Shown here: positions 17,581 through 25,488 of the stretch, one piece after another
How the letters are laid out: every line of letters begins with the position of its first letter
How positions within the stretch are numbered: the first letter of the stretch is position 1
Origin: Chloroflexota bacterium
GTDB lineage: Bacteria > Chloroflexota > Anaerolineae > J036 > Brachytrichaceae
Direction of reading: 5' to 3'
Assembly (NCBI GenBank): GCA_025354985.1
Contig: JANXLU010000012.1
Span: forward strand, 62,001-126,000
Length of the DNA: 64,000 nt
The notes under the pieces: generated by a model
Databases searched by the model: none
Seen by the model: only the letters and a program-made list of their open reading frames with translations
What the model was told of the DNA's origin: nothing
Position numbers and translations under genes: made by a program

Positions 17581-17604
17581 GCAGCCCGGATTAGGCCGGG
17601 CTGC
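17581..17604 (+). terminator. Hairpin terminator after the dehydratase
   Basis: GCAGCCCGG (17581-17589) and CCGGGCTGC (17596-17604) form a perfect 9-bp GC-rich stem with a 6-nt loop, 12 bp after the stop codon. No T-run follows, so it may need a factor or act as an mRNA 3' end protector. Confidence 0.6.
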
Positions 17605-17749
17605 TCGCGTCAGACCGCTTTATCTTGAAGATCACTTCCGTCGAAACGTTTTCCTACTGGATCAATTGGTGCAACTGGCTGTTTGTCAAAATCGAAACGG
17701 ATGTGCGACCGTGCACCCGCCCGGCTGCAACGTGTTTACAATCCTAACC

Positions 17750-18385
17750 ATGGCGAACGACCGTTTGAATATCAACCTTGACGTGAAGGCCAACGACGTG
17801 GGCAGCAAGCGCGTAAATGTGCGCAGCAGCCTGCAGGTGGCCACGCTTATCGGAACGATCAAGGACAAATTCAACCTTGACGGGAATTATGAAATGCGCG
17901 CAGCGGGAGGATATGTCAGCCTGCCAACGGATCGACCACTCAACCAAGCCGGTATTTCGGACGGTGCGACACTGGTCGTTACGCGAATCGTTGAAGCCAC
18001 CGGCACACTGGAAGCGATTCGACGTGGTGAACGCAAACCGTTTAGCAAGCGATTCAAACGAGCCTATTTGCAGGAGGAGCGCACACTCACCGAGTTTGAC
18101 CTACTGTGGCAACCGGCGGTCTTGGGCAGACGGGACCATCGCAACCCCAGCAACAATCGATTGCTGGCGGTGGATCTTGAGGGGATTGAACCCCTGCCAA
18201 CTGTGTCACGCGCCCATGCCTGCATCACCGAGGCGAACGGTTCGTTTTATATCGAAGATATACAGGGACGCAACCCGGTCTACGTCAATGGCAAAAAACT
18301 GCCGGCCAGCGCAACCCAGCAGTTGCCGGCAGGGGCGGTCATCCGGGTCGGTCGACTCAACCTGACGTTTAACCTGATCAGCTAG
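17750..18385 (+). CDS. Ubiquitin-like (YukD/EsaB-type) plus FHA domain protein
   Basis: This 211-residue cytosolic protein has two domains. Residues 1-75 form a beta-grasp, ubiquitin-like fold in the style of YukD/EsaB (LNINLDVKANDVGS... ending ISDGATLVVTRIVEA). Residues ~115-210 are an FHA domain (VLGRRD, TVSRAHACI, YVNGKKL, IRVGRLNLTF), which binds phosphothreonine peptides. I chose ATG 17750 because the domain starts there; an upstream in-frame start at 17666 would add 28 unrelated residues. YukD-like domains are associated with type VII secretion, but no EssC-type ATPase or WXG100 protein is nearby. Two other FHA proteins lie within 16 kb. The function is unknown. Confidence 0.75.
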   Translation: MANDRLNINLDVKANDVGSKRVNVRSSLQVATLIGTIKDKFNLDGNYEMRAAGGYVSLPTDRPLNQAGISDGATLVVTRIVEATGTLEAIRRGERKPFSKRFKRAYLQEERTLTEFDLLWQPAVLGRRDHRNPSNNRLLAVDLEGIEPLPTVSRAHACITEANGSFYIEDIQGRNPVYVNGKKLPASATQQLPAGAVIRVGRLNLTFNLIS

Positions 18386-18442
18386 CCTGCTGACGTGCAG
18401 CAGCCAAGTCCGGTCCACGGCCGAAATTACCCATCACCCATC

Positions 18443-18640
18443 TTGAAGGTCCTAATAACCGGCGCCAACGGATTGATCGGCAACCTAGTATTTGCGAATC
18501 TAGCCGGTCGCCAAGACACCTTTGAACCATACGGCGGCGCCAGACGCGAGCAGTCATCCTCGCGCATTGTGGCAAATTTTTATCACATACCCGTGGAACG
18601 AATGCGGACTGCCGATGCACCCCAAGACGGTGCACCGTAG
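18443..18640 (+). pseudogene. 5' stub of an NAD-dependent epimerase/dehydratase
   Basis: The translated start LKVLITGANGLIGNLVFANL is the glycine-rich Rossmann nucleotide-binding motif of extended short-chain sugar-nucleotide epimerases. It is followed by a short piece reminiscent of the next strand (SSRIVANFYHIPVERM) and then a stop. Only about 65 of the ~300 residues expected remain, and no continuation is seen in other frames before the convergent S41 gene. It may be translated from TTG 18443 but cannot be a working enzyme. Confidence 0.6.
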
Positions 18641-18671
18641 CGTTCACCATACCGAACCGTGCGCGGCGCTT

Positions 18672-20174
18672 CTAGCGCGACCCGACAGCAACCAGCGCCG
18701 CCGAAATAGCCTCGTCATCTTCGACCGTCACCTGTTCCCATGTCCTTGAAACAGGGATATTGGGCTGCAATCCCTTGCGGGCCCAGGTTGTGCCGTTTGG
18801 CATATAAAACGTGCGTATTGCCAGGAGTAGTTCCGAGCCATCCGTAAAGTCATAGGGCAACAATTCCTCGATCAAACCGGAGCTGGCCTGACCCACTGTT
18901 TTGGCGCGACCGCTCCCTTGTAAAGCACCTGCAAACACCTCTCCAAATGACGCGGTTAGCTTTCCAGTCAGTATCACAATGGGGACTGATTGTGAATTAC
19001 CAATGGTCTCTGCCGTGCATGAAATATTCGTCTTTTTACCTTCTCGATCGATGCCATAACCAACAACCCCGGCAGTAAAGAGACCAAGGTGGGCTTGTAA
19101 CACAGGCAAATCGCCCCCGCCGTTGTTGCGCATATCGATGATAAGACCGTCCAAGGTTCCCCCCGCGCCATTCATAAGATCGCGCAGACTGGCGCGCGTA
19201 TCCGTGCTTATGGTGCGACCGTCGAATCCCGGGATATACAAATATCCGATCTTGCGGTTACTTGCTGACGGCAACAATCTAGCTTCGACGCGAGAGCGAT
19301 TTTCAAGCGTGGCGCGAGACACGGTTACCTCGCGCGTGGCGCCGCCGGGCGAACGAACAGAGAAAACTGCGGTGCTACCAACTGGTCCACCAAAGTTAAT
19401 CAAACGCCCATCCGAGCCAATGACGGACTGGCCGTCCACGCGCAGTATGTGCTCGTGCTGTTTTAACCCGGCCTTTGCCGCCGGGCTGCCAGGCAGCACT
19501 TGCGTTAGATATGCATAGGTATTGTCATCGCTTCGCCACAAATCCAGACCAAAGCCCACGTAGGTGCCAAATCCGCCGGAGCGAGACTCTTCGTCCTTGA
19601 CCTCCGTTGGAGTCAAAAATACCGAATGGTGGTCATTTAGTCTCTCAATAAGACCCTTCATTTCGGCGTAAAAATCCTCTGAACTGAGGCCGGAAGATAT
19701 TAGCCCGCCAATTCGTGCGGATTCGCGCTTTAGATCGACACCGCCATAGTCCAGATAGACATAATCATCTGAAATAAAGCCGAGGGTTTGATTGAGAACA
19801 CTAGTTTGTTGCCCGGAATCACCACGCGTCCCTGTGCGTGGTCGTGAGGTGGGTGTCGAAACCGCGCGTGACGCCGCTGGAGTAGCTACCGCTTGTGTCG
19901 ATCGGGCCGCCGAGGCGCGCACGGTTGATTCGCCCGTCACAGTTGCGGCAGGTTTTCGTGCCGTGCCAGCAGTGGTCGGCGGCGTCGAGATAGGTTCGTC
20001 CAACCCGCCGGCGGGGAGTTCGGCGGCCGCCGTCCGCGGCGTCGTCACATAGAGACCGGTAACCGATGAGAGCGTTCCGACCGCGAACATCCCCCCAAGG
20101 CCGGCACACGAGCACCCTACGGCCAGCACGGCGCAACCAACAAGCCAAAAAAGTGGACTTCGTTTGGATTTCAT
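18672..20174 (-). CDS. S41 family C-terminal processing protease with PDZ domain
   Basis: This 500-residue protein is probably a lipoprotein (AVLAVGCSC near residue 20) with a Thr/Ala-rich linker to about residue 125, so it should act outside the membrane. It has a helical domain, then a PDZ domain around residues 205-285 (VLPGSPAAKAGLKQHEHILRV), then the S41 core (LIIDMRNNGGGDLPVL). The nucleophile Ser is in KLTASFGEVFAGAL near residue 408 and the general-base Lys in SGRAKTVGQAS. Such proteases degrade or trim exported proteins from the C terminus. A ribosome-binding site (CGGAGG) lies upstream. It lies 68 bp after the VWA-FHA gene on the same strand and may be co-transcribed with it. Confidence 0.9.
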   Translation of the reverse strand: MKSKRSPLFWLVGCAVLAVGCSCAGLGGMFAVGTLSSVTGLYVTTPRTAAAELPAGGLDEPISTPPTTAGTARKPAATVTGESTVRASAARSTQAVATPAASRAVSTPTSRPRTGTRGDSGQQTSVLNQTLGFISDDYVYLDYGGVDLKRESARIGGLISSGLSSEDFYAEMKGLIERLNDHHSVFLTPTEVKDEESRSGGFGTYVGFGLDLWRSDDNTYAYLTQVLPGSPAAKAGLKQHEHILRVDGQSVIGSDGRLINFGGPVGSTAVFSVRSPGGATREVTVSRATLENRSRVEARLLPSASNRKIGYLYIPGFDGRTISTDTRASLRDLMNGAGGTLDGLIIDMRNNGGGDLPVLQAHLGLFTAGVVGYGIDREGKKTNISCTAETIGNSQSVPIVILTGKLTASFGEVFAGALQGSGRAKTVGQASSGLIEELLPYDFTDGSELLLAIRTFYMPNGTTWARKGLQPNIPVSRTWEQVTVEDDEAISAALVAVGSR

Positions 20175-20242
20175 GACGCAGGTCCTCCGAGGTCAGCCAT
20201 GCAGCGGACCTCGATAATCCGGCATGGTCGATCAACACGAAG

Positions 20243-22144
20243 TTAGTCTCGGTTCACATAGCGGGTACTATCGGATCCGCTCAATAGATCACTGCTTGCC
20301 GTACTAAATCTAAGCTTTACACCCTTGCGGGTCAGGTCGCCCAGAATTAACTCATCACCTTCGTGCAAGTCAATCTGCTGGCCTTGAGGAATACGACGAC
20401 CGTTCAAAAATGTGCCCGAGCTGCTGGAATCCGTGATGAAGCTCCGGCCGTCAATCGCTTCAATGGTGCAGTGCGCACGGCTGATGGAGCTCTCCTGATT
20501 TGCAAAGAATTGGAGATCAGTACCTTGCGGACTACGGCCGATCACCGTCTTCGCCAGGGTGAGTTTGAGCGGATAGTTGATCAGCTCGCGGGGCCCGGCA
20601 AGTACAGTTAGGGATCCATAGGTCACGGCTTTGCCCGGCGCGTAGATCATGGTTTTGGGTGCGTCCTGTCGTTGCCCACGCCGCCGCATGATGATGACCG
20701 CCGCGCCTGCAAGCAGGCCCAATACAAGCACCGCTCCCCCTACCCCGGCGGCGGCACCCGTGGTCAGCGTAACACCCTGTGGCGTCGGAGACGGCGCGAC
20801 CGTGGGCACGGGTGTGGGCGGCGCAATGACGGTGACGAACAAATCCGAGCGACCAACATTCTCCACGCCCAGCGAGTCTTTTATACGCACTTCAAGCCTG
20901 AGCGGTTTTTTGTTCACCGCCGTGGTCGCCGCGTCACTTAGGTCACCAACAAATTCCACCCTGCCCGGGGTTATTTTTGGCACAGCCGAGGTGACCCGAC
21001 CGTCCACCAAGAGCTGAGCCGTTTCCACGGTACGCGTAAATCCATCCGCAAACTTATAGGAAGCCACGACCTGTGGTCGCAAAGGCGGATACGTCGACTC
21101 GCCATTGGCATTGGTGGTGGGCTCGCGTCGGAGCTCATTGCCTGTGGCGGGTGTGTCAATGGTCACGCTTGCGGGCAGAGGCGACACGGCATAAGTGGCG
21201 GTTCCCTGCACTGGCTGGTCGGCGGCGTTAACCGTGATTCGGCGGTTACCCGGTGTGCCGACTGCGCTGGTGTACGTGACTTGATAGTAAGTTCGCTGCG
21301 CAGAGACCGCACGATAGGCATTTTCGGCATCGGTTCCAATATTTGGCCCAAGCTGAATGTAGGCGCCGTTGCTGACGCCGGCAAGCGTTTGCAGTGGCTC
21401 TTTCGGTGTAAAGCCATCGGTCTGAATGGCAATAATGGTCATCCCCTTCGCGCGCGCGTCACCAGCATAGTTTCGGGCCGCGGCCGCCGCCACTTGAGGC
21501 GCCGGGTCCTCCACGCCACGTGACACAAAAACGATGGCAACTGGCTGGCTGCCGGGGACGGGCACGAAACCAGCTGCGGAACGTATGGCATCCTGAACCG
21601 CCTCAAGACCCTTTGTGGGCGCACGGCTGCGGGTTGCAAACGTCTCACGACCCACCCACTGGCCGTAGTCATCACGACGCGTGGTTGGGTTCACCACCAC
21701 CTCGGTGCGATCACCACTGACATTTTCGCGCGACAACACCTGTACACGATCCCGACCGTCAACAAATATGTTCCGTTCAGTCAGTGTGCCCAGCGCAGTA
21801 CGCAGCGGATTGGCAACCGCGAGATAGTTGTTGTTAACGCCATAATCGATCACGAAGATAAACGTCATTGGACCGTCATCTTTTGGTGTGATCTGCACAT
21901 TTTGGGCCGGAACCAACTGACCATTTTCAAAGATGGGCAGGTTGCCGGGATTGAGCCCGGTTATCACCTTGTTGCTCGCGTCCAAGGCGCGCAATTTGAA
22001 ACCAACCTGGGGGAAAGCACTCGCAACCACATCGGTGATGACATAAGCGCCGGCCGCTTGTGCTCGCGCAGGCAGCGTCACCTGGCACAGACCGACCATA
22101 GTCAAACCCAGCGCCAGTGATAGTCGAAGCAGGATACGTGACAT
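20243..22144 (-). CDS. Secreted VWA-like domain, membrane anchor, cytosolic FHA domain
   Basis: This 633-residue protein has a signal peptide at residues 1-30 (cut after PARAQA). An extracellular von Willebrand A-like region follows (TFIFVIDYGVNNNY in the MIDAS position; IVFVSRGVEDPAP), then Ig-like beta domains. One membrane span near residues 460-485 (GAVLVLGLLAGAAVIIM) is followed by basic residues, and a C-terminal FHA domain at ~520-615 (KTVIGRSPQG, SISRAHCTI, GTFLNGRRIPQG) should be cytosolic. It could link an external ligand to phosphothreonine signalling inside. The MIDAS is not canonical DxSxS, so metal binding is uncertain. A similar protein occurs at 58.3-60.4 kb. Confidence 0.85.
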   Translation of the reverse strand: MSRILLRLSLALGLTMVGLCQVTLPARAQAAGAYVITDVVASAFPQVGFKLRALDASNKVITGLNPGNLPIFENGQLVPAQNVQITPKDDGPMTFIFVIDYGVNNNYLAVANPLRTALGTLTERNIFVDGRDRVQVLSRENVSGDRTEVVVNPTTRRDDYGQWVGRETFATRSRAPTKGLEAVQDAIRSAAGFVPVPGSQPVAIVFVSRGVEDPAPQVAAAAARNYAGDARAKGMTIIAIQTDGFTPKEPLQTLAGVSNGAYIQLGPNIGTDAENAYRAVSAQRTYYQVTYTSAVGTPGNRRITVNAADQPVQGTATYAVSPLPASVTIDTPATGNELRREPTTNANGESTYPPLRPQVVASYKFADGFTRTVETAQLLVDGRVTSAVPKITPGRVEFVGDLSDAATTAVNKKPLRLEVRIKDSLGVENVGRSDLFVTVIAPPTPVPTVAPSPTPQGVTLTTGAAAGVGGAVLVLGLLAGAAVIIMRRRGQRQDAPKTMIYAPGKAVTYGSLTVLAGPRELINYPLKLTLAKTVIGRSPQGTDLQFFANQESSISRAHCTIEAIDGRSFITDSSSSGTFLNGRRIPQGQQIDLHEGDELILGDLTRKGVKLRFSTASSDLLSGSDSTRYVNRD

Positions 22145-22151
22145 TGTGACA

Positions 22152-22157
22152 AGTGTA
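22152..22157 (-). promoter_or_regulatory. -10-like element of the VWA-FHA gene
   Basis: TACACT on the minus strand is followed by 7 nt and the ATG at 22144, the same geometry as at mutL and xpt. No Shine-Dalgarno sequence is present, so a leaderless transcript is likely. Confidence 0.4.
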
Positions 22158-22220
22158 CTAGGGTGCGGTGTTATTGTGGCGGCAATTCAAACAATTCGCC
22201 AATCAAATGGCTTGGCACGC

Positions 22221-23036
22221 TCAGTGACTTAGTCCGGCGATAAATGCGTGCATGGCAGACACCATTGCCTGTGGCTGATCACGATGAATGGCGTGGCCGG
22301 CGCCCGCAATGTAGGCGGTCTGGCACGCGGGGATCAGCGTCTGCGCAAACGCGGCCGATGACGCTGTTACGATTGAGCCTCGTTCGCCGTCGCCGTAGAT
22401 TAATGACGTTGGACAAATCACACGCGTAGCGGCCTCCTGCCAGTGCGTGTCAAATTCGATGCCATCCACCGCATAGATTCGGGCGCGAACCTGAAGCTTG
22501 CTGGTGGCCCAATGATCACAGTCTTCCTCGCTCCAACCCGGATTGTCAACCGCACATTTGGCAGCCAACTGCTCCCGGGTCAAACCCGCCAAATCGCGCA
22601 GCCAGGCGAACCAGGCGTACCTACCGGCATCCGCTTCTTCAGCGGTTACGACACGCGGAGTCTGACCCGCAAAGGGCGGGTCTTCCAGGATCAAAGCGCG
22701 CACCAGCTCGGGGTGCTGCGCCGCCAGGCGGTTACCAACCCACCCCCCAAACGAGTGGCCGACCACAATCGCGGGGCCGGTAGCAAATTTCAGCAAAACC
22801 GCCGAGGCATCCGCGACATAATCAGTCAATCGGTAACCCGATGGTGGTGAATCGCTCAACCCATGACCGCGTTGATCGATGGCGATGACATCAAAATTTT
22901 GTGCAAGCTGGCGCGCAGTCCAGCCCCAATAGGCGGCGTGATCAGTTACACCATGGAGAAGCAACAAAGTTGGTCCACTGCCACCGCGCATGTAGTGGAG
23001 GCGCAAACCGTTCAGTTGAACAAAGTGCTGAATCAT
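22221..23036 (-). CDS. Alpha/beta hydrolase
   Basis: This 271-residue protein has the complete set of alpha/beta hydrolase motifs: the oxyanion-hole strand LLLHGVTDHAAYW, the nucleophile elbow GHSFGG (Ser near 94), an acid in the YGDGERGS region and the terminal His in GAGHAIHRDQP. The length and HGxxDH pattern are typical of small-molecule esterases, epoxide hydrolase-like or C-C hydrolases; the substrate cannot be told. No signal peptide is present, so it is cytosolic. It lies between the VWA-FHA gene and a SnoaL-like gene on the same strand. Confidence 0.88.
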   Translation of the reverse strand: MIQHFVQLNGLRLHYMRGGSGPTLLLLHGVTDHAAYWGWTARQLAQNFDVIAIDQRGHGLSDSPPSGYRLTDYVADASAVLLKFATGPAIVVGHSFGGWVGNRLAAQHPELVRALILEDPPFAGQTPRVVTAEEADAGRYAWFAWLRDLAGLTREQLAAKCAVDNPGWSEEDCDHWATSKLQVRARIYAVDGIEFDTHWQEAATRVICPTSLIYGDGERGSIVTASSAAFAQTLIPACQTAYIAGAGHAIHRDQPQAMVSAMHAFIAGLSH

Positions 23037-23066
23037 ATTTACCTTGACATGTTCACAGTGAGCTAT

Positions 23067-23561
23067 CTACGCGGGCGAGCATTCGCGGCTGCCAGTGCAA
23101 TTTAGAGTCGCAAACAATTCGGACTGCAGCTGCCAACGACCGGCCATTTTGCGCCACACGGCCAGATAGGTGCCACTCATTGTCATGACACCGTCCGGCT
23201 TGTTCCACTTTCCCTGCCAGGTGCCGGATTCGCTGGCGGTAACACCTGATTCACCCATCTGTATGTTTGACGGGGTGCGCTCATACGTCAAAAACGTTGA
23301 ATCGGCGAATGATCGTTCGAAGGCGGCGCGGACTGCGTCACGCCCAATCATCGGCTGGCCATCACCGACCGAGACATGGACAGTTGAGAGGCAGCTATCG
23401 ACTGCGCGAAGCGCGTCATGTTCGGCAATTGCTCGATTAGATTCCGCCCGCAGTGCTCGGATCGGTCCGTCATTGCCCTCAGCACGCAACCGCGTTGCGA
23501 CGCCAGGCAGCGACATCACCGGCGGTTTTAGTGAAATGGATTTTTTCTGTGTTGTGCTCAT
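23067..23561 (-). CDS. SnoaL/DUF4440-like protein (NTF2 fold)
   Basis: The protein has 164 residues. The region from about residue 45 has the pattern of the NTF2-like/DUF4440 family: ALRAVDSCLSTVHVSVGDGQ, IGRDAVRAAFERSF and the terminal GTYLAVWRKMAGRWQLQSELF. Such small cone-shaped proteins are often ligand-binding or ketosteroid-isomerase-like. No catalytic residues can be assigned. The first ~30 residues look unstructured. ATG 23561 is preferred to an upstream in-frame start at 23591. It lies 30 bp upstream of the hydrolase and may form an operon with it. Confidence 0.75.
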   Translation of the reverse strand: MSTTQKKSISLKPPVMSLPGVATRLRAEGNDGPIRALRAESNRAIAEHDALRAVDSCLSTVHVSVGDGQPMIGRDAVRAAFERSFADSTFLTYERTPSNIQMGESGVTASESGTWQGKWNKPDGVMTMSGTYLAVWRKMAGRWQLQSELFATLNCTGSRECSPA

Positions 23562-23650
23562 GCCGAAGTGTTCGGGGGGATGATAGCGCACGTTGGTCTG
23601 TTTATACTTTTGTCATTTTGACGTAACAGTTGGCTGGCACTGTTGCGGGC

Positions 23651-24346
23651 ATGGAGAAACTATTTAGGTCCCAATTTATTGTTGCCGCTGCGGCAGTGCT
23701 GCTTACCGCCGGGTGCGGGCAAGCACCAGTTCCCGTGCCTATTAGCAATGTGGCTGCCACCGCAGCACCACTTTTGAGCGCGACCGCCGATTCGAAGCTG
23801 GCCGAAAGCAATGCCATGGAAGCCAAAGCCACCGACACGGCCATGAAGGCTACCGAAGCCAAGTCAACCGAGACCGCGAAGATGGCAGCGGAAGCCAAAT
23901 CGACCGCGACCGCAATGAAAGCCGTCGAGGCAAAATCAACCGAAACTGCGATGATGGCGATGGAAGCCAAATCGACCGAAACCGCTATGAAAGCCATGGA
24001 AGCCAAGGCCATGGCCCCCCGAACCGGACAGTTCTACAACTTGGACGAAAAGGGCGCGGGAACGGCAGTGCTTGCAAAGACGGAGTCAGGCGATTTCAGT
24101 CTTTTATTCAAAGGCTTCAAGGTGAACAACGGACCCGACTTGTATGTGTATCTGGTGGTAGATGACCCGGTCGCAAAGGACGGGCCAGGCGTGATCAAGG
24201 GCGCGCTTAACCTTGGCAAATTAAAGGCAAACTCTGGCGATCAGACGTATTCCATCCCAACCGGCATGGATATTTCCAAGTACAAGAGCGCGATCGTGTG
24301 GTGCCAAACTTACAGCGTGACATTCATCGCCGCACCGCTAAAGTAA
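23651..24346 (+). CDS. DM13-domain lipoprotein with tandem 12-residue repeats
   Basis: This 231-residue protein has a lipobox LLTAGC (Cys22). Residues ~57-121 are helix-forming repeats of EAKSTETAMKAx, which should make a rigid stalk. Residues ~125-231 form a DM13 domain (TGQFYNLDEKGAGTAVL, NNGPDLYVYLVVDDP, IVWCQTYSVTFIAAPL), including the conserved cysteine near residue 221. DM13 domains have been proposed to take part in extracytoplasmic redox reactions. It probably stands off the outer membrane surface. The ATG at 23651 starts the signal peptide; a start 21 bp upstream would add residues that do not fit one. Confidence 0.88.
   Translation: MEKLFRSQFIVAAAAVLLTAGCGQAPVPVPISNVAATAAPLLSATADSKLAESNAMEAKATDTAMKATEAKSTETAKMAAEAKSTATAMKAVEAKSTETAMMAMEAKSTETAMKAMEAKAMAPRTGQFYNLDEKGAGTAVLAKTESGDFSLLFKGFKVNNGPDLYVYLVVDDPVAKDGPGVIKGALNLGKLKANSGDQTYSIPTGMDISKYKSAIVWCQTYSVTFIAAPLK
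23816..24013 (+). repeat. 36-bp tandem repeat inside the DM13 gene
   Basis: About five and a half in-frame copies of a 36-bp unit encode EAKSTETAMKAx with substitutions (K/T/A variants at positions 4-12). The copies differ at many bases, so the array is not recent. It encodes the spacer between lipid anchor and DM13 domain. Confidence 0.85.
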
Positions 24347-24369
24347 GCCTTTTAGAACAACCGTTGGAT

Positions 24370-24738
24370 TTAGCGCCCGCGCACCAGATTGGAAACTGCG
24401 GCGCGGGCGCGATGCATTCGCGAGGCCTCGGATTTCGCCTCCAAAACCTGGCTCACGATTTGGCGCTTCAGGGAAACCGACTGCGCCTCGTAGCATGCAG
24501 CGGCAAGCTCCACGCTTCGCAGCACTTCGCCCAGCTCAGGCGGAATGTCCGGCGCCGTGCGTCCCGTGTCAGGGACTAGCTCAAGTGGGAGTTCCGCCTC
24601 CTCGCCGACGCCCAGCGCTTTGAATACTCCGAGGGGAATGACAAGACGGAACCCGTTTGCGCCTGCCGGCAATAATGTGAGCTCAAAGGAAACTTCAAAT
24701 GTAGTGACACGCACCGGCACGCGATTGCCATCTCCCAA
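24370..24738 (-). CDS. YdeI/OmdA-family protein (DUF1905 plus C-terminal helix)
   Basis: This 122-residue protein has a small beta-barrel of the DUF1905 type (residues 1-60; FELTLLPAGANGFRLVIPLGV). The C-terminal helical segment matches the bacteriocin-protection YdeI/OmpD-associated family: DIPPELGEVLRS and SLKRQIVSQVLEAKSEASRMHRARAAV. The role of the family is poorly known. It is a lone gene, convergent with the DM13 gene 23 bp away. Its upstream 100 bp hold no recognisable element. Confidence 0.75.
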   Translation of the reverse strand: MGDGNRVPVRVTTFEVSFELTLLPAGANGFRLVIPLGVFKALGVGEEAELPLELVPDTGRTAPDIPPELGEVLRSVELAAACYEAQSVSLKRQIVSQVLEAKSEASRMHRARAAVSNLVRGR

Positions 24739-24839
24739 TTTTCGGGCTAGTGCTTCAGGTTATTTAGGTACAACGCTGCATACCAAAGCGAACTATTCGG
24801 GCAAAACATCGTAAGCTTTGCATTGGGTATTAGGATTCG

Positions 24840-25439
24840 TTAAGGTTCCGGCACGGTCGGTTTCGATTGGCCGGCACACAACGGGCAGGAAGTGGGAAGC
24901 CAAAGCCGAAAGTCGAGCTTCTCGACGAACTCCATGCCAAGACCATGGCTGGCCACAAAGGAAGCCGATCCGTCACCAAGAAGCAAAAGTGCGCCAACAA
25001 CAACCGGTCGGGCCCCGGCGGCCTGGAGTGCACGCACCGTGCCGCGAATGGCGGACCCGGCGCTGACGGCATCATCCACAACCGCAACTGATTTTCCGCG
25101 CACGCGACTCTGCTGCGATTTACTCAAGCAATAGTCGACGGGAAATAGAGCCCCTGGGACTTTACGCACACATCGTTCGGTGAAGAAATATGGCAGATCC
25201 AAAAACGATGCAATATTTTGCGCCACGATTGCCCCTCCAAACAGCGGGCCACACACCGCCTCGATGTTATAGGTGACAAGCTTGTCTGCAAGTTGATGGG
25301 CGGATTCTTGAACCTGGCGCGCATGCGACATCAATCCGTCCAAATCAAACCACGTATCAGCGTGATAGCCAGATTCAAGCGCAAAATGGCCCTTGGTTAT
25401 CTGAACCAGCGCACTTATGCTGACGGAGTTCTTGACCAT
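24840..25439 (-). CDS. Orotate phosphoribosyltransferase-like protein
   Basis: The protein has 199 residues with the PRTase fold. The PRPP-binding loop is SVAVVDDAVSAGSAIRGTV, and the N-terminal segment (GHFALESGYHADTWFDLDGL) resembles PyrE, where it precedes the first PRPP contact. If it is PyrE it converts orotate plus PRPP to OMP in pyrimidine synthesis. The C-terminal tail WLPTSCPLCAGQ, with a CPLC pair, is an extra seen in some archaeal/Chloroflexi-type paralogues. The start could also be TTG 25454. It is divergent from xpt, with 49 bp between the start codons. Confidence 0.78.
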   Translation of the reverse strand: MVKNSVSISALVQITKGHFALESGYHADTWFDLDGLMSHARQVQESAHQLADKLVTYNIEAVCGPLFGGAIVAQNIASFLDLPYFFTERCVRKVPGALFPVDYCLSKSQQSRVRGKSVAVVDDAVSAGSAIRGTVRALQAAGARPVVVGALLLLGDGSASFVASHGLGMEFVEKLDFRLWLPTSCPLCAGQSKPTVPEP

Positions 25440-25476
25440 GGTGTCCGATGGCAATGGGATGTCAAGCCATCCCCAA

Positions 25477-25482
25477 TATAAT
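25477..25482 (+). promoter_or_regulatory. -10 element of xpt, probably leaderless
   Basis: Perfect TATAAT followed by CACAAA and the ATG at 25489. The 6-nt spacing equals that at mutL. No Shine-Dalgarno sequence is present. Confidence 0.6.
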
Positions 25483-25488
25483 CACAAA

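Noticed and set aside
23816-24013. Possible CRISPR-like or satellite repeat
   Set aside because: The period is exactly 36 bp in frame, without unique spacers, and encodes a helical protein repeat.
25440-25488. Purine riboswitch upstream of xpt
   Set aside because: Only 49 bp separate the divergent start codons and the -10 box adjoins the ATG, leaving no space for an aptamer.
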